Origin: Pseudorhodobacter antarcticus
Lineage (GTDB): Bacteria > Pseudomonadota > Alphaproteobacteria > Rhodobacterales > Rhodobacteraceae
Direction: 5' to 3'
NCBI GenBank assembly: GCA_945860375.1
Contig: CAMAQR010000001.1
Coordinates: 193,120-257,119, forward strand
DNA length: 64,000 nucleotides
The notes under the pieces were generated by a model that made no database searches, was not told the origin of the DNA, and saw only the letters and a program-made list of their open reading frames with translations. This document shows, piece after piece, positions 38,207 to 48,700 of this stretch; the first letter of the stretch is position 1, and the number at the start of each line of letters is the position of its first letter. Made by a program: the position numbers and the translations under genes.

Positions 38207-39628
38207 TCAGCGCGGGGCGCTGTGGTACAGACCGATTTCTTGTTCCAGCGCACCTGTCATCGCGGCGATGCTCAAAAGCAGAAAATGGCGTTCGGCAAGC
38301 ATCATGATATGGCGGTCGCACGCGCGATACGTCGCGATCTCCGCATCGATAAGCTGACGCAGGTTCGATTGGCCCGTCGAGATCTGCGAACGCGCTGTGT
38401 CCGCCTCGACCCCGCTCAGACGCACCCGCTCTTCCAAGAGCGGCATCGACCGCTCGATTGAGGAAAGCTGCGTCAGCGCGGCGTCCATCTCAGCCTGCAG
38501 GCTGCGCTGTGCGTCGGTGAGTTGTGCCTCTGTTGCGACGACGCGGGCGTTTGCCGCATCCAGTTGCGACCGCCGACGTCCGCCATCGCCAAAGGTATAC
38601 TCCACAGCGATTCCCACGGTAGTATTGGTGCTGTCGCCCGCGTCCATCGGAGAGGTCAGCCCCGTCTTCAGATGCGCACGGGGACGGAAAGCCGCCTGCG
38701 CGACAGTCACCGCACTTCGGGCAATCAGGACCTCGGCTGCGCTGCGCTGAAGTCCTGGCGACTGCTGCCAAGCCTGCGCTGCGGCACGCGCCTCCGTCAG
38801 CGTGACGATCTCGCCAGGACGAGAAACTGTGCCGACGGCCTGATTAAAGTAGCGCTCGAAGCGGACCTGAGCTTCGCGCAGTTCCGACTGCAGCCGGACC
38901 TCTTCGAGCCTGATATCAACGATTTCCCCGCGCGCGCCGCTCAAGGCGGCACGGTCGATCATGCCGCTGGTCGCCATCCGCTCGATTTGCGTCACAAGCT
39001 CGTTCATCTCGGACGTGCTTTTGGCCAGCAACGCCAAGCGTTCCTGAACCTGCCAGACATCGATCCAGGCGCGCGCCGACTGCATCGCAAGATCGTTGCC
39101 TTTCACCTGACGTCCGGCCCGAGCCGCCAGCGCCTCTGCAGTGGCCTGGTTCACTCCCGCCGCAGTTTCGCCGCCATCATAAAGCAACTGCGAGAGCGTC
39201 ATCCCCCCGGCGATGCCTTTGGTGGTTTTGTCCGGTGCGGTGCCACCTGTCTCCTGGATTCCGCCAAGATTGGCATTCCCGGACCATTGGGGCCGCCGAG
39301 CGCTTTGCGCCACACCGATCCGGCCCATGGCCTCGTCCTCGAGTGCCAGCGCCGCGCGATAGCCCTCGTTGGTCTCGACAGCGGCCCGCAACGCGGGGGC
39401 GAACCCCGCACCCAGATTGACAGCCACGCGCCCGCCCACCACTTCGGCGGCAGACGTCTCGGTCAGTGTGGACGCAATCTTGTCCGACATCTCGGACATG
39501 CCGACCGGGCTTTCACCGCAGGCATTAAGCAGGACAGTCAGGGTCGCAAGCTGAAGCGCCCGCTTGATCCCGGGGTGCAGAAACCAAACGGTCATCTTCC
39601 GCAATGTGCCGCTTTGGTTCGGTCTCAT
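38207..39628 (-). CDS. TolC-type outer-membrane channel lipoprotein
   Basis: Protein of about 473 residues of the outer-membrane efflux (OEP/TolC) family. Two repeats of long helices and beta strands are visible; the second repeat includes FRPRAHLKTGL. The N terminus has a lipoprotein signal (LQLATLTVLLNAC), so the channel is lipid-anchored, unlike E. coli TolC. Start ambiguous: the ATG after AGGATGCGACAG was chosen over ATGs three codons earlier or eleven codons later. It is the middle component of the type I system, placed between the giant substrate gene and the ABC transporter. Confidence 0.9.
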   Translation of the reverse strand: MRPNQSGTLRKMTVWFLHPGIKRALQLATLTVLLNACGESPVGMSEMSDKIASTLTETSAAEVVGGRVAVNLGAGFAPALRAAVETNEGYRAALALEDEAMGRIGVAQSARRPQWSGNANLGGIQETGGTAPDKTTKGIAGGMTLSQLLYDGGETAAGVNQATAEALAARAGRQVKGNDLAMQSARAWIDVWQVQERLALLAKSTSEMNELVTQIERMATSGMIDRAALSGARGEIVDIRLEEVRLQSELREAQVRFERYFNQAVGTVSRPGEIVTLTEARAAAQAWQQSPGLQRSAAEVLIARSAVTVAQAAFRPRAHLKTGLTSPMDAGDSTNTTVGIAVEYTFGDGGRRRSQLDAANARVVATEAQLTDAQRSLQAEMDAALTQLSSIERSMPLLEERVRLSGVEADTARSQISTGQSNLRQLIDAEIATYRACDRHIMMLAERHFLLLSIAAMTGALEQEIGLYHSAPR

Positions 39629-39659
39629 CTGTCGCATCCTGCCTATATGGTAAAACGGC

Positions 39660-39687
39660 AACGCCGCCGGCACTGACCGGCGGCGTT
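39660..39687 (-). terminator. strong hairpin between substrate and channel genes
   Basis: Perfect 11-bp stem AACGCCGCCGG / CCGGCGGCGTT with a six-base loop, 32 bases before the channel gene start. There is no immediate T run, so it is more likely a processing or partial-termination element that lowers exporter expression relative to the substrate. Confidence 0.55.
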
Positions 39688-39721
39688 CCTAGCTTCGGCT
39701 CACGCCGCCGGTGTGTTGGGT

Positions 39722-39745
39722 GTCGGGGCCAACAATCGCCCCGAC
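39722..39745 (-). terminator. hairpin just after the giant gene
   Basis: Perfect 8-bp stem GTCGGGGC / GCCCCGAC with an eight-base loop, nine bases past the stop codon of the giant gene. Together with the next hairpin it could protect the 9.7-kb mRNA 3' end and limit read-through into the exporter genes. Confidence 0.5.
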
Positions 39746-39754
39746 AAAATTCAA

Positions 39755-42700
39755 TCAAACCGGGGTGTAAAGTATATCGTCGAAGTTGCTCAGCCCGAAC
39801 TCACCATCGATCGTATTGACCACCGCCAAGAGTGACAGTTCATTCGCATCGATCGTATTGTCATCATCCGACGATTGCAGATGCGCCCAGATTGCTGTGA
39901 CGTTCGGATCGTCCGAGGCCGTGACCGCGAAGACCGTCGTATTGTTGACGCCATTCGCCGATGTTGCCGAGAAGTCGAACAAGTTGTTCAGCAGGGCCGC
40001 CACGTCCACCTCATCGCTGACTGCGGAAGCTGCGAGCGTGCTATCAGCAGACGCAACCAAGCCGAATTCATCAAGGCTCAGATCGAATTCAGGCAGAGCT
40101 TCAGTGTTACCTAGCAAGGTTGCAAGGAACGACGTCTCCGGAAAACCATTCAGGAAACCTATAGTAGCACCTACCACAGTCGGCGCGGGGATCGAGAGTA
40201 GGTTGTTTTCCAAGGCTGCTGTTAGATCTAACAAGAAGGCTTGCTCAACAAGCGCATTACCACCTCCCGACGTAATGGTCTTGGTGGCGTTCACGGCCAC
40301 CATAAAGTCTGCGATCGAGTTGTATGTGGTATTGTTGAAGTTTACCAAGAAGTTAATCTGACCTACGTTATTATTGTTAGTGTCTCTTATCAACAGTGTT
40401 TGTTGGATATAGCCACTTTCAAATGTAAATGGCAGATCAGCATCACCATGAACAAAATTCCAAGCCACGCCCTCCAATTGAGCAACATTGTTAAAGCCGA
40501 TCACATCATTGAAGCTCGTTCCATTCCGAGTAGGTGTCAGGGTGACTTCGTCGGAGGATATACGCGCGATATCAGTGGCATCTTCACCAGCAAAGGTTGA
40601 AGAAGCCAGGGCTGCCTCCAAACCAATAGAATCGTGACCCACCTGGAAGTTGTGGATCACGTCCGGCCCGGCATTGCCACGCGTCAACAGGGTCGTAATG
40701 GCGCTGTCCCAATCGAACCCGGCGAAACCATCGCGGACCTTTTCTATGGCACCCGCTGCGAGGGATTCAGTATCGTCAGCAGCCCCCGCGTTCACGGTGT
40801 CGTCGATGCCGATGACGTCATTGACGTAGCGATCCATGTCACCATCCACATCGGTGACGGTCGGGTCTTGACCGTTCAAATAGGTCGTCAGCAGGCCATC
40901 CTTGTCGTAGAAACCGGCATCAGACCCGAAGAGGGTGGTGTCGCCGGTGCCTGGATCGATGAGGTCTTCTTCCGGCGAATTGTTGATGGCTGTGTAGCCA
41001 TTATCGGGGTTGGTGTAGGTTTGCTTCACACCTTCCGAGCCGTCGATGGCCCCAGACAGCGCATCATCGCCCAAGAAGCCCTGATCACCGAGGGGCAAGT
41101 TGTTAGGATTGGTCCAGCCCTGCGCATCGCCTGCGTCTTGATGGTAGCCGTCATCGGGGTTGGTGTAGGTCTGTTTGATACCATCCGAGTTGAAGACACC
41201 GGCGTTGTCGATAACTCCGGTCAGCGGATCATCGCCGTAGAAGGTCAGGTCTTTGTCGTTCACGTCCACAGTGCCCTCTAGGGCCGAGCCTGTATCCGCA
41301 GTATAACCGTTGTCGGGGTTCTGGAACGACTGGGTGATGCCATCAGGGACAGGGTCTGTGGTCAGTTGCGGGGCGTCGCCGAAGAAACCGCTGTTGTCAC
41401 CCGGACCGAAACCAGGGTTGGTGAAATCCACGGCCAAAGAGCCGTCAACCACACCATCTTGTGTCACTGCCACGTCGAGTGCATCCAACGCCGCGTCCAG
41501 ATCGATCAGAACGTTAGAAATGGTCGTGGTGGAACCGACAGTGTCTTTGGTGCCATTGGGGTCGGTTTCGATGTTGCCCGTCACGGTTTGCTCCACCGCA
41601 ACGTCCAGCGTGTCGGTCGTCACATCGACACCATCGCGCAGCACACGGAACGTGCCTGTGTCAGAGACAGTGCCAAGCGTCGCGTCCCCAAAATTCTGGG
41701 CCGTGATGGTGATCAGGTTGGCGCCGGTGATTTTGGTCGCCGTGTCAACCCAGGCGTTTGCGGCCAGTGCGTTTGCGACGTCCGTCATTGTGACAGGACC
41801 GTTTAGTGTCACCACATTGTCCGGCCCCAATTCGATTTTGAGCGTGACACCCGCGGTGATCGAATTCAAGAACGCCTGGGTGAAGAAAAGGTTCACTTCC
41901 TGTGGAACGTTATTGACCGAGTTTGCCACGATCGGATCACGCTCAAGATTGTGAACATCCAATGACTTGTCACTGTCCTTCAGCGTGAGCACCAACTCGC
42001 CATTGACGATGCTGACGGTATCGAGACTCAGCGATATGTTATCCGTTGGGTTATCAATGACATATTGATCAAGCTGCGCCTTGAGGTCAACCAGCACATC
42101 GGCCTGGGTTTGCTTGGTGCTGAGGAAATTACTGCCATCCACAGACAGGTTGATCGGGCGTCCATCCGGATCGTCCGTGATGGTCACGGTCGATACCTGA
42201 ATCACCCCGTCAATCGCGTGGGTTGCCGCAGCTTCCAGAGGCGTACCGTTCACGGCGCCGGTGAAGGTGAAGGTTACATCGGTGACATCGACAGCAACGA
42301 ACTTCATCGCCATACTGGCAAACGAGCTGATGGCGGTGCCAACATTGGCAACCACAAGCTGCCCAGTTAGACCATCATCCGGTGTCCCTGGGGTATTGTC
42401 AAAACCATTGCTGGACGCGAATGCCGGATTGAAGGTCAGCGTAACGGTCGGGTAAGTCAGCCTCCAGAACGTCTGCGCATCAGCAGCCCAGTCCGCGAAG
42501 TCGAAATACCGCTCAGAGGTACTGAAGACCACACCATTCAACACCGAGTCCGTTACGGCAAACCCACCAGAGGTTTCCATGTTTGTTGCAAATGTGGCAA
42601 GATCGAAGTTCATCGTCACGCCCTGCAGTTCCGATTCAACAGTATAACCACCAATATAGGACGCCGCTCCAGTCTCTGTGTACGCGACATTCAGCGATAC

Positions 42701-45700
42701 GGACACCTCGGTCGGGTCAATCCCTGCCTGCACAACAGCCAGCAACGCTTGCGCAGTTGCGATGGGATTGCCGTCCACCATATTGGCCGTGTAGGTATCC
42801 CCCATCACGGTAACGGAAACCGTACCAGCGGATGCAGCAGAGTCGTTGGCAGCGGCGAAGTAGTCAGCGGCGACGGTGCTGAATGTGACATCGACGATCT
42901 CGGGCTTGCCCTCTTCCGTCGCGGTCGCGTCCGACACCACGAACTGCTCTCTGACCGTGTCGGCCGAGGTCAGGGTGATGACGCCATCAATGACAGACAC
43001 CGACCCGACGATGCCGTTCAGGCGGCCATCGCCCACCGAAACGGCGACAGCGTATCCATCCCCCGGAAGGTTCGTTATGCCCACTTCGCCTAAGACATCC
43101 GTTACGATCTGCAAACCGATCGCCGTCGCGCCGATTGTACGGGCGCCCATCATCAGTTGACCACCGAAGACCGCGAATCCGACGGGCAGCAAATCAGCGC
43201 CTCCAGAGGGGTTCGTCAAGTCAGTCAGCCAAGTTGCAAGATCTTGAATGGTCGACGTTCCAGGGACCCAATCGGTTTGTGCCAATACGGTGGAATTGGG
43301 GGGGGTGACGGTTGCAGAAGATGTGATGGAAACACGAAAATAGTTGGCCACAAAGAAGCCTGTGTCGGCATTGCCAATCGTGGCCGTAGCAGCAATGGCC
43401 GTGTATTCTGTTCGATCACCGGTCGTCGAAGCATTCCCGTCCGCGTCATGGAAGAACTTGATGACAAAATTGCCTACAGGAACCCCCCCATCGTCGGTGC
43501 CCAACTGATCCTCGGGCAGAATATCCCCACCGACTGCGACCATCGTGGGCCCGCTACCGCTGCCATCAATCTCAAGCTGAATGGCGGCCACCAAGGCATC
43601 CAAGCTGCCCTGGGCATCGGGCAGCGCATCACCATCCGCGCCATCCACCATCAGGGCGCTGATCACAATGGGGGTGCCGTCGTCGATATTCACGCTGATT
43701 GATGGTGTCGGGCGCGCAGCCGATGCTTCGCCCGCTGTCAGGGAAATATCGTCATTGAACGCATTTCCCTCCAGGCTCACGCCCGGGCTGCCGTCATAGG
43801 CGAACTTTACCTGATACACATCGGTGATGGCAACATCCGCGCCGATGAACATCAGGTTGGCATAAACCCCGCCCACGCCAGCGATGGTGTCTACTGCGTA
43901 ATCAAAGGTGACGGACGACGCCCCGAGATCCGCAGCCAGCGCCGTCAGCATGCCCGTCGAGTCGGCACCCGTGTAAAGCTGCCAGGTACCACCCACCTGC
44001 TTGGCCGCAGATTGGAAATCATACCAGGCCGATGGGGTCGGGTTGCCGGCCAAATCTGCGCCCATGAACTGGACGCGATAGAGATCGGCGCCCTGTCTGA
44101 ACTCGACCGTCTGGTAGACAGTGGTGCCATCGCCGCCCACTGCGCCGATATGGATGCCGTGTATCCCCTGCGTCATCACTCTTTCAACAATCGAAACGCT
44201 CAACGCGCCGCCGTCGAAGTAAGCGATCGGATCAGAGTTTGCCGCCGTTGTGAAATCAACTTGCGCGATCTGCTTCACACCTTGGTAGTCCAGCGTGATG
44301 TCCGAGACCGCGAAGGACTCGACACCAAACTGCTCGGACTCAAGGGTGATCGTGGACCCGTCGCGCGTCGCCAAGCCGACCATGCCAACCAGTTGCCCCA
44401 TCGGGCCAGTCTCAAGGTTGATGGCATCGACCAAATTCTGCGCCGTAGACATGGCGTCGAGACCCATGGTTGCAGTGATGGACACCGCGACATCGTCGCT
44501 GGTCCCCATCTGCCCGTCCAAACCGACACCTGTCACCGAAATCCGGGCCTGCCCATTCTCGAAATACACCGCCGGTTGGCCACTGGCATGGATGGTTACG
44601 GGGGCTCCCGCATCTGTGAAGCTGTATTCATCATAGGTCGTCGCGGTATCCAGCGTGACCGTCGCAATCTGCTTCACGCCTTGGTAATCAAGACGCACAT
44701 CAGAAATCTCAAAAGTACTCTCGCCCGCGTTCTTTGCCTCCAGAACGATCTGGCCTGTCGCCGTGTCAACAAAGGCATTGCCGATCACGCCTTCCAGCGC
44801 CCCGCCAGCCGCAGCCGCGTCATTGATGGCTGCAGCCAGGGCCAAGTTGGTGTCGGTGGCGCCGTCTGTAACCACTAGGGCTACGATGGCAGAATTCGAC
44901 CCACCAGAATTTCCAATGACCCGAGCAGCCGCGGCTACACCTGAATTTGCGGCAGGCTCCAAGACCAAGTACCCAGCAGCGGACACTCCGTCGCCAGGCA
45001 AGAATGCAACAGACGCGAGCTCCGGCATCAGAGCTGCTCTGGCAAGAAACTCCCCAAATGTTTCACCATCCGCTGTGCGCGCAGTTTGGATGGTGGTGGC
45101 GTAATCTCCAGCACGAAGTTCAAAAAGCAGCCAGTTACCAGACGACAACGCTACTGCGGTATCTGTTGTCCAATCGGTTGGAACAGCAATACGTATGCCC
45201 CTTGCATCAACTGCCATATCCGCACTGACCGTGTGGACGACATCATCAACAGTATCGAGCAGCCCATCCGTGCCAGCGCCCGTGATCGTCACATAGGCCT
45301 TGCCGCCCTCGAACAAGACATCCGCGGTGCGGTCAGGCGTGACATTGCCATCCAGATCATAGGTGTAATTGGAGTAAGCCGCACTGTCGTCAAGCTCGAA
45401 GGTCGCCATCTGCACCACACCTTCATAGTCAAGGCGCACGTCGGTGATCTCGAAGGTTTCCTTGCCGGGATTGGCGGCGGTCAGGGTGATCTTCCCTGTC
45501 GCCAAGTCAACAGAGGCTTCGCTGACCACGCCGTCCAGTTCGCCGTTTGCCGCAGCTGCGTCATTGATGGCATTGGCGAGGGCCTTGGCGACGGCCAGAG
45601 TGTCCGACACGGCGGTGGCTGGAACTGGTTCCAGATCAGCGCTCCATGGCCCGAATTGAGCGGGGGCGTAAACATTCAATGCAACGCCGTTTATAAAATG

Positions 45701-48700
45701 CCCAAAGCTGCCCGACCATTCAAGTCCGACACCCGTAGACGTAGGCACCACCACCAAGCTTCCAGGGTGAACCCCTGCACCAGGCGTGAACTCAACAGCA
45801 CTTATACCGGCCTTCAGGGCAAAAGCATCCAGAAACTGCCCAAATGTCTGACCATCCTGAGTTGATATAGAACCAAGGGTCATACCTACCCATTGATTGC
45901 CGAAAACGACCTCCATGGAACTAACTGAACCCTCCGGGCCAGGCGCACTCAAAACGGTATCTCTTGTCCAGTCGTCTGGAATGGAGATATCAAAGCCTTG
46001 CACTTCACCTGCCATATCCGCACTGATCGTGTGGATGACGTCATCAGCGGTGCCGAGCAGCCCATCCGTTCCAGTACCCTTGATCGTGGCATAGACCCTG
46101 CCGCCGTTGAACAACACATCGGCCTCGCGGTCGAGCAAAGTGTCCGTCGCGCGCACGTCATAGTACGCGGCGTCTTCCAGCAGGATCGTTGCCTGCTGCA
46201 ATTCGCCTTCATAGGTTTGTGTTGCCGCTGCCAAGATCGGATCGGTCGCTTCGGTCACAGCCGTAAGCGTCAGGGTCGTGCCGACACGCGTCGTGGTCTC
46301 GAGAACCGCCGCAACGGCCGGAGTGTTCACCGCTGCCAGATCCAGCGCCGTCTTCATGGCAGCGACAGACAGGTCCGCATTACTTTCAAACATGTTGGCG
46401 GTGACAGCGACACCAGCGATCGTGACGCTCATTTCACCGCCGATGTAATAGTCGGCATTGACACTGCTGAAGCTTACGGTGGTTTGCTGTTGCTCACCCA
46501 CCACGTCAATCGCAGCATCGGTGACCGAGAAGGTCGGGGCGTCACCGTCAGTGGCGGGAACCGTCTTGCCTTCGAGCACAAGCCGCACAAGCGCAGAGCC
46601 ATTGGTTTCAATGGTCACAGCTCCCAGAACATCCGCAAGCGGCTGTCCAACGGCCATCTCGGCCTCAATCGCGGCCTTGAGCGCAGCGACCGTCGCTGCG
46701 GGATCGGCAACATCCGGGGTGGTGTAGACGATGTCAGCGCTGACCTCGGTGCCCGCAATCGTGATGTAGACCTTGCGATCAAACTGGAACGTGCCACCCA
46801 GCGACACATTATCGGGATAGTCGGCCACAAGACTGGAGAACTCAACTTTCCACTGCGTCACCTGACCAGCGTTGACGAGGTCAACGATAGAATCGGGAGT
46901 ACCAAAGTCAGTCACAACAGAAAGTCTGGTCGCGGTCGACGCGCCAAGGATCTGGAGAATATTGCCATTGACGCTCACCCCGCCAACCGCTGACGAGGCA
47001 CCGATCGCCGAAGCAAAGCCCTGCAGCGCCATGTCCATCGTGTCAACGGCCACGGTGGTATACGTGTAGATTACGCCGTTCACTCGAACCGACAGGGTCG
47101 AGCCCTCGCGGTAGTCATCCGCGTCGTTCGAGAAGGTCAGCGACGTGACAGGCAGATGCTCACCATCAAAAATGGTCTGATAGACGACCGTGTCTGCTGA
47201 AATGTCATCCTCGGTCGGTGTCAGCCACATGGTGTCTGCACCGCGGGCCGCAAAGATCGTGTGGTCACCGGAGCCTGTGGAAATCGTGTCGTCACCCGAG
47301 CCAGATTCCACCCGCAGGTTGATCAACGGCCCGAATGCCATCATATCGATCTGGTTCGGGTTGCTGTTGCCAAAGGCCACCACTTCGGTCGCACCGGCCA
47401 TCGCGGCATTGGCGTCGGGATTGGTCAAAGCCGACTGAACCGTCGTGTAGGCATCCCGGATGCTGTAAGTCACATTACCCGTGTTCACCCCAAGGCCAGC
47501 CTCTGCCAGAGCGACTGCCTGCGCGACGGTAAGATCACCCGTGACAACCAGCGGAACCGTGGCAGGGCTGTAGCCGTCAATGCGGTCCGCAAAACTGCCC
47601 ATAAAGCTGTTCAGGACGGTGGATGAACCGTTCACACCCGGGGTGCCGAAGATGTCTGCGACGGTGAAGGCGTTCTCTGCGTTCGGGCCGACGAACTCCG
47701 ACCAATCGAGAGGCTGAGCGTTGAGAAGATCGAGAATATCCATGATCTGCGACTGCAGAGACACCAGCGTAGCGCCAATGCTGCCCTCGCCACTACTCGT
47801 CAGTGTTTCCAGCGCCGTAAGTGCCGCCTGCAGACCCGCAATCGAGTTGGTCGTCGGCGCCACGTAGCCCGGCTGGCCAAACGTACCTTGGCCATCGCTG
47901 ATCAGCGCAGCAATGTCACCTTCGTTCGACGTGATCTGCGCCTGCAGCGCATCCACCGCCGTCTTGATCGAGCTCTCGATCAGCGCATACAGACCCGTCG
48001 CGTTGCTCAACGCAGGCGCAACCGCCGTGTTCGGCGCACCAATCTCAAGCTCAAGCGCATCAACATCAGACCCCGCAGTGGTCGACAGCGCCGTAAGCGC
48101 CGCCTTCAGACCCGCAATCGAGTTGGTCGTCGGCGCCACGTAGCCCGGCTGGCCAAACGTACCTTGGCCATCGTTGATCAGCGCAGCAATGTCACCGTCG
48201 TTCGACGTGATCTGCGCCTGCAGCGCATCCACCGCCGTCTTGATCGAGCTCTCGATCAGCGCATACAGACCCGTCGCGTTGCTCAACGCAGGCGCAACCG
48301 CCGTGTTCGGCGCACCAATCTCAAGCTCAAGCGTAGTGATGTCATCACTCGCCGTTCCCGACGCCTCGCTCAGATCATCTATCAGCGTCTTCAGCGCCGC
48401 CAACGACGTGAAGTCCTCTGCGTCAACGCCCCCACCCTGGATCTTCTGCTCAAGGTCGTCGATTTCGATTTGAATGCTCTGGACCAGATAAGCTATCTTG
48501 GAATCGATAATCGCCTGCAGGTCAACATCCACACTGGTGCCGTTAGAACCTACGATAACTATACCGGGTGCACTGCCGCTCAGCAGACTGATGTTCTGCA
48601 GAAGGCCATCGAACACCAGGCGGGCCTGCTCATCATCATCCACAAGCACCCGCAACTCACCAGCACCGCTGGCATCAATGCCAGCCAACAAAGAGCCGAT

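Noticed and set aside
47812..48333. Tandem repeat considered as a CRISPR-like array
   Set aside because: Only two long units, in frame inside a gene, no short repeats with unique spacers.
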